From: Rallus limicola
Lineage: Eukaryota; Chordata; Aves; Gruiformes; Rallidae
NCBI GenBank assembly: GCA_022605955.1
Contig: JAKCOZ010000003.1
Span: forward strand, 57,164,179 to 57,228,178
Direction: 5' to 3'
DNA length: 64,000 nt
Below are positions 13,390 to 24,702 of the stretch, piece after piece. Made by a program: the position numbers and the translations under genes. Below the pieces are notes generated by a model. It saw nothing but the letters and a program-made list of their open reading frames with translations. It was not told where the DNA came from and did no database searches. Position 1 is the first letter of the stretch. Every line of letters begins with the position of its first letter.

Positions 13390-13800
13390 AAATTTGGAAG
13401 ATTGTCTTCTCATCTTCACCTGTAGAGGGGGACATATACACCAACTTTTTGAGGGCCCTGAGGGCAATTCCAGGCTTTACTGTCCTGACTGTCCTGCTCC
13501 CAGGGCCTCCTCCATGAGCCCAGGACACCTCAACCCCCTGGGGCCATCAATCCCTGCCTTACCAATGAGAGGGCAGGGCTGGTCTCCAGCTCCTCACAGC
13601 CTTGGCCCCACCAAGGATATCCCGTTCTGACCTCAGCCTGGCCCTGTGCCCAAGGAGGCGTCTGGTCCCCAGATGCCCAGCTCCCTGGATAGGTAGTGGA
13701 ACAGATCCAGGTGGCTAGGCTCAAGCTTGACATTGGGGGGGGGTTCCCACAGTTCCCAGGGAGCTCCCAGCTCCTGCAGTGCCCTGGAAATTGCAAAGAA
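13390..13800. other. GC-rich patch of unknown origin
   Basis: About 410 bp clearly richer in G+C than its AT-rich surroundings, with C-rich and G-rich strings such as CAACCCCCTGGGG and a G9 run at 13735-13743. Open frames exist on both strands (13394-13630 plus; 13259-13528 and 13530-13796 minus) only because stop codons are rare in such composition. It ends beside a plus-strand CR1 3' fragment. I do not recognise it. It may be an unclassified repeat or LTR remnant, or a GC-rich exon-like relic. Confidence 0.5.
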
Positions 13801-13825
13801 CCATGCTCAGAAGCAAATTAATAGA

Positions 13826-13967
13826 AACACCCCTGGAGGCATTCAAGGTCAGGCTTGATGAAGGTCTGATCAGTCTGATGCAGTTAAAGGCAGGGGGATT
13901 GGACTAGACGACCTTTAAAGGTCCCTTCCAACCTAACAGATCCTATAGTTCTGTGCTTCTATGATAA
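13826..13967 (+). mobile_element. CR1 LINE 3' UTR fragment
   Basis: The sequence reads CCCTGGAGGCATTCAAGGTC, then GGACTAGACGACC, then GGTCCCTTCCAACC. It ends with a decayed TTCTATGAT-type terminus at about 13955-13966. This is the last ~140 bp of a 5'-truncated CR1, with no coding sequence left. Confidence 0.88.
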
Positions 13968-16208
13968 TGAAAATAAAGGTAAATATTACAAAGCCTATAC
14001 AGCCTTGAACAGGTATATCAAACACATGATTTGACTGCTGCAGACTAAATCCAAACTGAAACTTGTGCCTCAATATTTTATTACTATTTTATATATTAAT
14101 GCTACTTTCAGATTTTAATATTACTCCACTGAAGTACCTCTGACTGCTTCTCTCTCTTGTTGGCCATGACATAATCCAGGGCTTTTCTTCCTACAGTCAC
14201 CAGAAGATGTCACAGAATGTAACTTACAGAATTTGCTCCTCTATAGATTTTTGCTTCCTTAAAATTCTTCTCTGAAAAGAGCTTGGTCCCTGTGGAGACT
14301 CATTGAGACAGAATTGATTAAAACTAATTTATTTGTAAGATTTTACAAAAAGAGATCATTAACCACTCACTTTTTAAAGAGGATGAGTGGAGAAGGTTTA
14401 GGTTCTGCAAAAAAAGAAGAATCTAAAATGAAAAAATAGAGAGCAGGGTCTACTGAGCTGTTGGGAATGCCCAGTAGATTAGTAATGGTCAGAGCATTTT
14501 TTTTCCAGTTTATAATATTGTGGCCATTTTGCCTACTTCACTCACTTGTACTTCAACAAGATTTTGCATCTTCACCTATCTCTTACCATATTAAAGCAAA
14601 TGACATCAAGCCTGAAGCTCAGAAAGGCATTTACAGGGTCAGACACCAAGATTAGAGTCGTTCCCATCAAAGTTTTATGTGTTACATAAAATTCAACTTC
14701 AAGGGAGTAAAGGGCAAACATCTTTGACCAGCCTCCCTAGGATAAAGCAATATGTATATTACAGTGTTCCAAAACAAAACTGCCATAGTAAGCCTTGTCC
14801 TCAGAGGATAACAGAAAATGCAGGCCGTGTATAACAGTTATTCCTCAGTTCTCTTAAAGCACAATAGTGCTTAGTTATTAACTGACCAAAGAGAATTCCT
14901 GAAAAGTCACAGAAGAAGGGACACTGTTGACCATGCTCACAGTCCAAGTCTTCATTGTGACTCTCTGTTGTGGTTTTATGTGACCAGGTTCTGGTGGAGA
15001 AAGGGGGGGCAGGGGTTGCAGGGCTTCTTCTACAGGAAGCGAGAATCTCCTGTAGGCCTGATAGAGCAAACACCAGCCGGCTCAAGTACTAACACTCAAG
15101 ACAAACTATTACTTCATTCTTTACATACAGGGTGCAAATAGCCAGACAGAATTCTAGAAAGAAATAATGGAATTTTGGTGTAACCATCTACCAGCCCAGT
15201 GAATCTTTCTTTGCATTACTTGGAGCTAATCCATGCAATCCAGTATTGGATGAGAGTAGTCCTTTGTCAAAGACTTCAAGCTGACACAGTATAGGGGAGG
15301 CAAAATTAAGTAGTTGTCCTTATTTCACTCAAGCAAAATAAGGTCTTAGGGCAGGAACCGGTGGAGAGCTTTCCATCAGCTGTTAAAATAAAGTCAGGCT
15401 AGAACAGAGATCAGACATGGAAAAAGTTTCTGTCAACATAGATAAATTATGGCATAGGAAAGAAAGAAGCAAAATAACCCTAAAATATAGGCTTCCTACT
15501 GACTCTAAGTATAACTTTAATAATTTGTATTATATGCAAACAACAACTCCAAGCAACCTGACAACATTATCTCATGATTTTGTTCATATAAGCTAACAAT
15601 TTTCCCTTTGTCATGATCATAAAAATGTCAGTTCTGGATGGGAAATGATGAGACAAAAGAGACTTGACCTTGAAGAGGAAAATTGGCTAAATTTAAATAT
15701 TTTTCCTTATACACAATGGAAAAAACATGAACTGGTAGGGAAAGTATTACATTCTCAGAGCCCATTTGAAGGTCAGGAAAGCAGAAGCACAAACTACTGA
15801 GAAATAAATCACTGGGATTCATTAGAATTTCTCTCAAGCCATCTTTTGGGAAAACTAGAGGAAAAAATATATGCTTGAGTCAAATGATAGCAAAGACATA
15901 CATAAATGTAAAAGAAATCCAGATAAGTTAAACTGACTAGACATAAGGTAGCACAGTGAATTACACCACCATCATTCAAACCAATCAGGGAAGTAAGCAC
16001 AGGATAGCTGGTATTATCTTCGGTGAATTTGTTAGGTTTAGAACAATTCCAACCTCTATACCATAATCCTTCATGTCTGATTAAATTTGAATGATTTCAG
16101 CTTTCAATGCTGAGCATTCAGATTACCTGAGCATATAGTTAATTCTTTATAGGCTGTTCAGAGAGGCTGCCCTAATAAAAACGACTGTGAAAGATTCCCT
16201 TGATTAGA
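13968..16208. other. Non-coding, no recognisable repeat family
   Basis: Unique-looking sequence. A G-rich string at about 15003-15022 (G7, CA, G4, TTGCA, G3) fits a quadruplex pattern on the plus strand. Minus-strand frames at 14801-15085 have no recognisable domain. Confidence 0.5.
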
Positions 16209-17150
16209 CAGAATCACAGAATTGTTGGGGTTGGAAGGCACCTCTGGAGATCATCTAGTCCAACCTCCCTGCCAAGCAGGTTCACCTAGGGCATATCACA
16301 CAGGAACACATCCAGGTGGGTTTTGAAGCCTCTCTTTTGAAACTCCCTCTCCAGAGAGAGGTACTCTACAATGAATTTTTTCTTCATGTTGAGGTGGAAC
16401 TCTCTATGTTCCAATTTATGTCCATTGCCCCTTATCCTATCATTTGGCACCAGTGAAAAGAGACTGATCCCATCCTCCTGACACTCACCTTTCAGGTACT
16501 TATACACATTGATTAGATGTCATCTCAGCCTTCTTTTCTCCAGGTTGAACAGACCCAGGTCCCTCAGCCTTTCCTCAAAAGAGAGATGCTCATTCCCTTA
16601 ATCATGCTCTTAGCCCTTCATTGTACTCCATTCAGTATTTCCCTACAAACTGGGGTAATCAGATAGTATTTCCCTTGAATAGAGGAGCCCAGAACTAGAC
16701 ACAATACTCCAGATGAGGCATCACCAGAGCAGATTAGAGGGGCAGAAGAACTTTCCTTGACCTGCTGGTCACAGGGTTCTTAATGCACCCCAGCATACCA
16801 CTGGCCTTCTTGGCCACAAAAGCACATTGCTGCCTCATGGTCAACTTACTGTTCACGAGGATTTCAAGGTGCATCTCCATGGGTCTGCTTTCTAACAGAT
16901 CAGCCCCTAACCTGTACTGCTCCATGGGGTTATTGCCACCCAGGTGAAGGACTCTACACATGTCTTTGTTGGATGTTAGTTGCCATCCAACTTTCCAGTC
17001 TGTCCAGGTCTCACTGAATTGCAGCACAGCCTTCCAGCCACCAGTTTTGTATGATCAGCAAATTTCCTGAGAGCACACTGTCTCCCCTCAACCAGTTTGT
17101 TGATGAAGATTTTGAACAAGACTGGACCCAGAACCAAAAGCTGCTAGCTA
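16209..17150 (-). mobile_element. CR1 LINE fragment, 3' end with ORF2 C-terminus
   Basis: It begins with reverse CR1 terminal sequence (AGAATCACAGAATTGTTGGG) and the subfamily block CTCTGGAGATCATCTAGTCC. The minus-strand frame 16734-17027 shows CR1 ORF2 features: VLHLGGNN, QYRLGADLLES, and CAFVAKKASGMLGCI. The right edge, about 17137-17150, falls in the segment upstream of this, near the fragment reading GSSLVQNLHQQ on the minus strand. The reading frame is broken. It is the same subfamily type as the copies near 19.6 and 63.2 kb. Confidence 0.9.
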
Positions 17151-18536
17151 AAGGCCTCAAATTAAACTCTGAACTGCTGATCGCTGAGCTCCATTGTTTG
17201 GCCTGTTTAGATATTTGATGCAATGAGATTCTGGTGTTCCCAATTTGGTGAGACTCCAGTGCTTGATGTAAAAATGCTATAAATCAAAAAAGAAGTGTCA
17301 TTTGACATCTTCACAAACATTTTTATTTTTTTCATACATACTAGGTGTGGATGTAAAATCATTATCAATATACTTACTGTAACTATTTTGTGAAGTGTCA
17401 TTTGTGAATAGTAAGAGACTTTATCCCAGCTTTATGGCCAGGTTCCAGGTATGCTAATAAATTCTGTTCATCTATATTTTTTGTGCAATTTTGAGATGAT
17501 AGTTTTATTCTTTATCTCTTTTTCTACAGGCTGAATAACAGCATTGGACTCAACACCATAAGAATCCCCAAACACTAAAGATCACTCATTCAGATGGACA
17601 AACATAGATATTTCTTTAGACAAGCCAGTTCTCAAAACTCATTTCCAAAAGATGGACAGCTAAGTGAGTTAATTATCAGAATTGATTTGCAGGAGGGAAA
17701 AGGGGCCTAGAAGCTAGAGGAGAAACAATCCAGCCATTTCAGAGCACAGAAAGCACATCCACACTGCAGTGCCAACATCAACAAAGCTGCATTAAAAAGT
17801 TTGAGAAGGAACCTAAATGGGCCTAGGCAGATTACTTTATCAAAGCCGTTATAATGCTGCGAAAGGTATTCCAGCTTATTTTAAACCCTTTTCTGGAAAG
17901 CACAGACATATGCTAGGACAGAAACTTATTCCGAGAACAAAATGAGGTCATTGCAAAGGGTAAGCATCCACTGCCAAGTGATGGGTTGAATCTGAATGTT
18001 TTTACTCACACCAGCTGCATATTCCTCCTGTTTAGTATCACTTGTTGCAGGGCAGTACTAAGACTGTAGGTACCAATGCTGAGATGACCAGGTTTCATCT
18101 GCCCGTGCTTCACCACTTCAGAGAATTTAGAGCTCTAAGGTTTGCTACATGGCTCTGCACCTGCAGAAGACTATGCACATCTGAACAACGAGCAATTTCA
18201 GGATTTGTAAAACCCCCTATGGATTACAAATTACATTCAGAAATTGAGAGACTTAATAGAATATTCTTACTAATAACTTAAAATAAGACTATTCTGCATT
18301 TTACTACCACAACAGCTGTAGTAGGATAAGTCAGATTTCATCTACTGACCTGAAAATGTAAGCCACCTGGAAGCTTTGTAACAGTGAAGGCAGGTCACAA
18401 TACCAGTGTTGAAGCGTACAGTTACATGTGGAGTGGTGAGCAGATTTGCAGTGGAGGTCAGTACAGCTTATTCCCAGACTCCTTATAATGAATCCCTTTA
18501 TGCTTTCTTAAGGTAGCAAAGATGCCTATTCCATAT
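17151..18536. other. Non-coding, no recognisable element
   Basis: Unique-looking sequence up to the candidate LTR. A plus-strand frame at 18042-18281 (79 codons) shows no recognisable features. Confidence 0.45.
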
Positions 18537-18945
18537 TGTAACATATTGTTACCTATGCTGTCCTTGGCCAAGTCGCTCTGTCATGAGCCATCTCTGAAGC
18601 TGGCCATGCACTTTTTGCATGTCTGTTTGGAAGACTCTCCATTAGTCATCATGTCACACAGATTTATTATGCCTGTGCATTCTTACATAAAAGCTTCATA
18701 AGCTCACAAGCTCACATCCATTTGTTCCTCACCACGGATCATTGTTCTGTGGTGCTAGGGACCTCCCTGCTTGTTGCTTACTTCACTTGGGTAACTAGTG
18801 GGGAATTCCCCTCTGGGATACTGAGGTAATAAAAGCCTTTTGATCATCTGAGCATGTATTGTGCTTATGTATCTGACCTTCCTTGGGTCTGGTTTGGTGT
18901 CACCACTGGCAGAGGTCAGTCCGTTGTCACCATCTGGCTCTGACA
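18537..18945 (+). mobile_element. Probable endogenous retrovirus 5' LTR (U3-R-U5)
   Basis: The stretch has the ordered parts of a retroviral LTR. A TG start lies near 18537 (TGTAACATATTG; a start at 18547 is possible). A TATA-like CATAAAAG is at 18686-18693. An AATAAA polyadenylation signal follows 135 bp later at 18828-18833. A CA end in CTGACA is at 18945. A primer-binding-like sequence follows two bases later. No second LTR was found downstream, so this is a 5' LTR plus some leader. The exact 5' boundary is uncertain and the family is not identified. Confidence 0.55.
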
Positions 18946-18947
18946 AG

Positions 18948-18965
18948 TGGCGTAGTTGATGAGCA
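18948..18965 (+). promoter_or_regulatory. Candidate retroviral primer binding site (tRNA-Ser type)
   Basis: TGGCGTAGT followed by TGATGAGCA. A primer binding site is complementary to a tRNA 3' end including CCA. Vertebrate tRNA-Ser (AGA/TGA isoacceptors) ends in GACTACGCCA, whose complement is TGGCGTAGTC. The first nine bases match exactly, and mismatches such as C to T and G to A follow. Its place two bases after the LTR's CA end fits. Serine-tRNA primers are known in HERV-S-like class III elements. Confidence 0.5.
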
Positions 18966-19200
18966 AAAGTGGAGCAGGGGAAGAAGCAGTAAATAAAGTC
19001 ACCATAGAACACCCTTAGAAGCATACAGTGCTTCATAGTCAATCATGCAGCCATCGAATGCCATCTGATGTAGCTTTGCACAGAGATATATCAGAGCAAG
19101 CTTTACCTCCTATCTCCTGCTGGTGTAAAGGACCATATTGGCCAAGGTGAAGAAGAGATCCCATGGCTTTATGGTGCACAAAATAAAGATGGTTTAAAGT
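18966..19200 (+). mobile_element. Possible retroviral leader/internal remnant
   Basis: Sequence directly downstream of the primer-binding-like site, continuing GCAAAAGTGGAGCAGGGG. If the LTR call is right, this is untranslated leader and perhaps the start of a gag-like region. No gag, protease or polymerase motif is visible, and the right boundary is arbitrary. Confidence 0.3.
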
Positions 19201-19584
19201 AAAAGTTTAAATTAAAAGATATGAGAAAAAGCTTAGCAGGAATCTCAAGACAAAGCTCTGAAATCTGGCACATTTGTTGTACAGGTCAATGGAATGGATT
19301 GAAAGGACATATTTTATGTAACATTTCTTAGCCATGTTACCTTCTAAAAATTATTATTTTTCATTTTTACTAGCCTTATGCATAAATAGAGAACATACTC
19401 AAGCATTTCAGCATTCATTCAGGATTCCAGTGACAGACCGAAGGGTTCAGTAGCTACAGAACTACAACTGTTTAGAAAACTGTACATAATCATGAGTAGT
19501 GGTAAGAATACAGTTGCCCTGAAATTTTCAGGGAATGTAGCACAGACTTTTTTAGAAGGAAATATTCAATACCAGTAGGGCAGG
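19201..19584. other. Non-coding, no recognisable element
   Basis: Short AT-rich interval between the candidate retroviral remnant and the next CR1. I searched it for a second LTR copy and did not find one. Confidence 0.4.
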
Positions 19585-19900
19585 GTTTGTAAGGGACCTC
19601 TGGAGATCATGTAGTCCAATCCCTCCTGCTAATGCGGGATCACGTAGACCACGTTGCAGAGGATCATGTCTGGGTGATTTTGAACATCTCTAGAGGAGAC
19701 TCCACAACCTCTCTGGATAGCCTGTCCCAGTGCTCTGTATCCCTCACAGTAAAGAAGTTTCTCTTCATGTTCAGACAGAGCTTCCTGTGTCCCAGTTTGT
19801 CCACATTATCCCTTGTCCTGTCCCTGAGCACCTCTGAAGAGAGTCCAGCCCACCTCTTGACATCTCCCCTTTAGATATTTAGAAGTATTGATCAGTCATT
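19585..19900 (-). mobile_element. CR1 LINE 3' fragment
   Basis: The sequence contains GGGACCTCTGGAGATCATGTAG near its left edge. It continues through the conserved 3'-UTR strings CCACAACCTCTCTGGATAGCC and CAGTAAAGAAGTTTCTC to TTATCCCTTGTCCTGTCC and CCCCTTTAGATATTTAGAAG. The terminal CATAGAAT repeat is missing or decayed on the left, and the copy is 5'-truncated on the right. No coding sequence remains. Confidence 0.88.
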
Positions 19901-22900
19901 ATTGACGTAAGCTACTGTTGACGATTTCTCCTGCACCATTAGTTCTACCTCATCTCCATGTAAGAATGATAAATACTTTTCCAAAATGAAGCAAAGCCAG
20001 TTTCTAATCTATTGACACACCTATCTGTGCTAATACAATTACTTTTAAGCAAATTAAATAGCAGGACACATCTAACAAAATTACTTTCCTCTTTCTTTTT
20101 TTTTTTTCTTTTAACAAGAAAACGACTGCTCTCACGTATTTTCTCAATAAAGTTATCACTGCAAGCTATGCATCAAACCGACATGAACAGCTCCAGAACT
20201 CAGGGGTCATCTATACTCCACAGAAGAAAGCCACTTTATACTTTTTCTTCTTTTTTGGATTAATGATTGTGGTCAATATTTTTTCTTGACTAGAACCAGG
20301 GAAGATAATAAAATATGAGGTTTAATATCAGCTAGCAGCTGAAGTTCAAGCTAATAGAGGACATTCAGGTGAAGCTGAATTTTGCTGTTGTCTGCTATAT
20401 AAAAGTATTGGCCAGCCTGACCTAATAACTCCTCCCTCCATTTTGCAGCTCAGACATACCCAACCATACCAATAACACCCTCAAACCACTCCCAACCCTG
20501 AAGTCAGCAGGTAGCTTCTGGGGCCTTTTAGATAACAGAAGGATAGAGAGCAGGGTGGCTGGCTCTGGAAGCTTACTGTGCAGCTGAATATTGTCCTCCT
20601 GTTTCAAGAAGAACTCCATCCCCATGATAACCAGAGCTCCCAGCCTAATTGGAGGTGGTTTTTCCATTACCACTTTTTAACAATAATGTACTACAGCCTC
20701 ATACAGTCTTTTAAATCAAGACTCCAGAGACAGGACAATCATTGAAACGTTTTTCACCTTCCTCCCCCACTTCCCAATATGCTTATTATTGCCAATACAA
20801 AGTTTCAACACTCCACATAAAACCAGATAAGAAATCCAGTCTTGGCACTGGTGCCAGTACAGTATGCTGTCCATAAATGTTCTCTATGCAGAAAGGCTCC
20901 TGTTACCAGTTCAAGACAATTAATAAATCTTAATGACAGGAAAACCTTGTGCATTTGAATTCTTAAGGCAAAAGACCTAGTATTTGCATGGACAAATTTC
21001 AAAAGTCTAAAACTTACTTTATCCAGATAGAATCAAGAACTTCTCGTTTGCTCAGCAGTTGGTACAAACCACAAAATGCAGTGTACAGTATTAGTGATGA
21101 AACACTCATTACATTGCACTTAAAAAATAAATGTTATCATGAAAAAGCCACGTGTGTGAAGTCCACATAGCAAGGAGAATGAACAGAACAAATTGAGGAA
21201 AAAACCTATAGACAAGTAATTATCTATTTAAGTCCATCTCATAATTTCACTGTAAAACTAAAAGTGCATTTGAACTCAAGTATATCCTGTTTAATGAAGT
21301 GATGGGCAATAGGGAATGATTGTGGTTTATTTATTTATTTCTTCCTTTGATTTTTTTCCTTTTCATTTTTTAAACAGGAAAGGTCATATCAGCAACTTCT
21401 AAATGATACAAACCTTCATATAAAACATTATTAGAATTTTATTTTTAAACAAACCTGTATTTATACCTATTTATTCTATTCCCATTTTTATATATTGGGT
21501 ACAGATCAGTCTTAATTTTACAAAAATCTCATTAAAAGTTCAGTTCCAAATAAGGCAAATGTCAATTTTAGAGTTTGTTGGAAAAGAAATTCAGAAATAT
21601 CTAAAGTCTTTCTCAGTACAGTAACAGTTATGACTAACCACGCAAAAGATGGATGGTAAATGTATTTTCATAACCAATTCTGTAATTATTGGCATACAAA
21701 TTCAAGCTCACATATTTCTTACTGACCCATCACACTGGAAGTCAAAATGCAAGTCTTGATTCCCCTTGACAGTTTCATTTTTTTCAAGAAGCTGACAAGC
21801 ATCTAATTTGTGATTATTCCCTGGGAAGAATAAACTCGAAGGAGGGGAATTCACTTTATTTTTCATTTTACACCTTAAAAAAAACCCTACCCTAAAACTT
21901 CTTTCCCTTTTTATGCTTTTTAAATTGAGAAAAAAATTACTTAGAGACAGCTAACATAGTATAATGAGTAAGAACCAATAGGCAAGGTATATTAGCATTC
22001 CTAACAACAAGGTGAAAAAAAACCCAAAACATATGTACCTTTCTGCTTTAGGAATATGTACGTGCACTTTTAGCTAGCAAAGGCTGCATCTTTGCTGCTT
22101 TGTGGGGGTTAACTATTTCAGTATGTGCTGGAGATGCTGAACTTGCAGAAGTTGCACATGTACTCAACTGACTTTAACTGGCATAAGATTTTGCCCTCTG
22201 AGAAGTTCTACTGACATGAATGATGTTAAGCAGCTAGAATAAAAGGGCAAAAACATTCATAAAACGATTACTTAATTAATATACATGTCTCCACAAGACC
22301 TGGGTCAACAGCCTCCTTGGTTCTTTCTTAACAGCTCTTACTCTGCAGGACCAAAAGGGAAGCATGAAAATCATTAGATGAGTGAGCTGTTCTCAAGCTA
22401 TAGTAAAAAAGTGCAGATCCCCGAGTCTGCAATGATTGTGGTACCATCTAGTGGAATAACAACAGTTACACAAGCAGTAGTTGCATTCAGTATGCCAAAG
22501 GGTAGAGGGAGAGTTTGAATCTATAGCTGCACTATTGGTATCCATCCAGCAAAGGAAAGGTCACAGCACAAGAATATTTTGGAACTTTCATGAAAGTCAG
22601 GATGGCAGTCATGTTATGGCATTGAATTGGTGGCACCTGAGAGAAATACAGTCTCCATACCAAAGTGGTTATGAAATTATAAACTGCTCTGCTAATCCAG
22701 TAGCTTTAAGAACTTTATATTAACATTTGAAAGGAAAACTGGAATAAAATAAAGTATGGATTTCTTGGAAGAGCATTGTGCCAGACTGACTTAGTAACTG
22801 GATCTCCAGACCAAAAAAACCCAAAGATTTAGTCTATCAAATTTTGATAGAAAGTGTAATATATAGTGCACAGGAAAATACCACTGCTGGAGAAAACAGG

Positions 22901-23201
22901 CATTAGAAAATGAGAATTCTCAGATGGGTTCAGACCTGGAAATAAGATAATGTCTGTTAAAAGAACAGGTTGCATTTTAATTTCAATATTTTCAAACTTT
23001 TTCACAAAAAACTTGATAACAACACAGTTTTCAAGTTTTCACAGAACTGATGTCTTGCAGGCAGCACTGTCATTGTTAGAGAAAGATTGGAGTATGAGAA
23101 AGGAAGTTGCACGATCTCAAAAGTTTTAAGTGGTCGAAAGAGGATAGAGTTAAAAAAGATTTGCAGTAAAGGCTCACCAAAAAAATAAATAAATAAAAAA
23201 A
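19901..23201. other. Non-coding, no recognisable repeat family
   Basis: About 3.3 kb of AT-rich unique-looking sequence. It has a T-run near 20096-20108, a short TTTA tandem at about 21325-21340, and an A/AAAT-rich string at 23179-23201 next to the following CR1. Small frames at 20012-20263, 20422-20673 and 22481-22723 have no recognisable domain. Confidence 0.5.
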
Positions 23202-23507
23202 TCATAGAATCGTAGGGGTTGGAAGGGACCTTAACAGATCATTGGTAAAGCAGCTCCCTAGCTCATACTGGACAAGGTAAGTGTCCAGACGGGTCTTGAA
23301 TACCTCCAGAGAAGGAGACTCCACCACCTCCCTGGGCAGCCTGTCCCAGGTTCTGTCACCCTCACTGTGTAAAAGTTCTTCCACATGTTGGTGCAGAACT
23401 TCCTGTGCTCCAACTTGCAGCCATTGCCCCTTGTCCTGTCTCCACAGAGCACTGAAAAGGGGCTGGCGAATTCCTCCTGCATCCCATGCTTAAGATATTT
23501 ATAAACA
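23202..23507 (-). mobile_element. CR1 LINE, 3' part (left of the nested LTR)
   Basis: It starts with ATCATAGAATCGTAGGGGTT, the CR1 3' terminus in reverse, and runs through the conserved CACCACCTCCCTGGGCAGCC and TGTCCCAGGTTC blocks to GATATTTATAAACA. It stops at 23507, where an LTR is inserted. The same element resumes at 24698, as shown by the uninterrupted CR1 phrase ATAAACA + TTAATTAGG once the LTR and one target copy are removed. Confidence 0.93.
23503..23507. repeat. Target-site duplication, left copy (AAACA)
   Basis: AAACA immediately precedes the LTR start TGTCGTGG and is repeated exactly at 24698-24702 after the LTR end. It is a 5-bp duplication within CR1 sequence. Confidence 0.9.
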
Positions 23508-24697
23508 TGTCGTGGTCGAGCCGTGGCTAAAGACCAGACGCCCACCAAAATCAGTCTATTGCTCCCCTTCTTAGTTGGACAGGAGAGAAAAATATAATTG
23601 GGCGGCTCAAGAGGCAAACTCGTTAATGACGCTGGCAAAACAGACTCAACACAGAGTGCAGAAGAGAGTTATGTAATTTATTGCACTACGCTTAAGAGAA
23701 AACAGTGAAAAAACAGTCAGGAGTGCAACCAACAATCTTAAAACAAATGCAACCAGGTAAACACTTTTCCCCCACCACTCCCTCCTTAACAGGCTTTAGT
23801 TAGAAGTTTGCTCCCTTCTTACCTCCCGGTCGCAGCCCAGGAGGGGCAGGGACTGGGGAAAATGGGGGTCTCGGTAACACCTTCCCCCCACCCTCCCATT
23901 CTAAAGCAGACTTCCCTTTCAGCCATGATTTTGCTCCCTTCTTCCCCTCTCCTGCTCGCAGCACAGGACGGGGGGGCAGGGACTAGGAGATGGGGGCTTC
24001 GGTCAGTCCCTTGCAAGATGGTTTCCTTCTCGGCCGGGATGGGGGCATCCATTCCACACAGCCTCCCCCTGCTGCACCGTAGGATCTCACCCACGAGAGA
24101 CAGTCCTGCACGAACTTTCTCCAAGGCAAATCTCTTCCCACCGGGCTTCATCTCTGCTCTGGCAGGCAGCAACAAATCACAATGTCTCTCAGTCCCAGTC
24201 CTCCACGGGGCTATAGGCCTCCCCCAGCAAACCTGTTTGGCTCATCTCTGTAGGTCGCTTGTGCTGGCAGGGGCTCATCCCAACGTAAGTCACGGCATCT
24301 TCTCTATGTCTCCCCAGGCTCCATCCAGCGTGGAGCCTCTCCACCGGGCAGGTCGGGTTTCCGCCTCTTCCATGGGTCCTCTCCACCAGCTACTCCATGT
24401 GCTTCTGCACCAGCTGCAGGGGCATCTCTTGCCCGGGTACCTGGGCACCTCCTCCCCCAGCCTTCCCGGCCTCTTGTGTCTGTCAACTGCTTACATTTAT
24501 ATGCAAATATATATCACAATGCCCTTAACGGGCTAAAATTGCAGCCTTCCTGGCACTCTGAGTTCTGGTGGAGTCTTTGTCTCCTATATGTGATTCTCAG
24601 AGGCGCTATAAGCAGGCTTGCAGAAGATTCTAGCAGCCATTTTCTGCAGCCTCTGGTCCCTCTCTCTCTCAGTACCCAACTATGCACAACCACAACA
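23508..24697 (-). mobile_element. Solo LTR, 1190 bp, nested in a CR1
   Basis: It begins TGTCGTGG and ends CCACAACA, a near-perfect 8-base terminal inverted repeat with the canonical TG...CA ends. A 5-bp AAACA duplication flanks it. No internal retroviral genes lie inside, so it is a solo LTR left by recombination. Minus-strand orientation is favoured by a TATA-like CATATAAA (complement of 24496-24503) and an AATAAA (complement of 23677-23682) in the right order, though about 0.8 kb apart. CpG dinucleotides are still common, unlike the CR1 around it, which suggests a younger insertion. A 5-bp duplication fits ERVL-like elements, but the family is not confirmed. The 242-codon plus-strand frame (23808-24536) reflects the GC-rich composition and is not a gene. 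Confidence 0.9.
24498..24508 (+). promoter_or_regulatory. Octamer ATGCAAAT beside LTR TATA-like box
   Basis: ATGCAAAT at 24501-24508 is a perfect POU-factor octamer and overlaps the minus-strand CATATAAA at 24496-24503. If the LTR promoter reads on the minus strand, this is a plausible activator site. Function is inferred from motif identity only. Confidence 0.45.
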
Positions 24698-24702
24698 AAA
24701 CA
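24698..24702. repeat. Target-site duplication, right copy (AAACA)
   Basis: Exact repeat of 23503-23507, directly after the LTR end CCACAACA and before TTAATTAGG of the host CR1. Confidence 0.9.

Noticed and set aside
19310..19345. TGTAACATTTCTTAG...TGTTACC as a possible second LTR start for the 18.5-kb element
   Set aside because: Similarity to 18537-18553 ends after a few bases, and no TATA, AATAAA or U5-like sequence follows.
23808..24536. 242-codon plus-strand open frame, second longest in the window
   Set aside because: It lies wholly inside the solo LTR, whose GC-rich composition lowers stop-codon frequency. It has no recognisable domain and runs against the likely LTR orientation.
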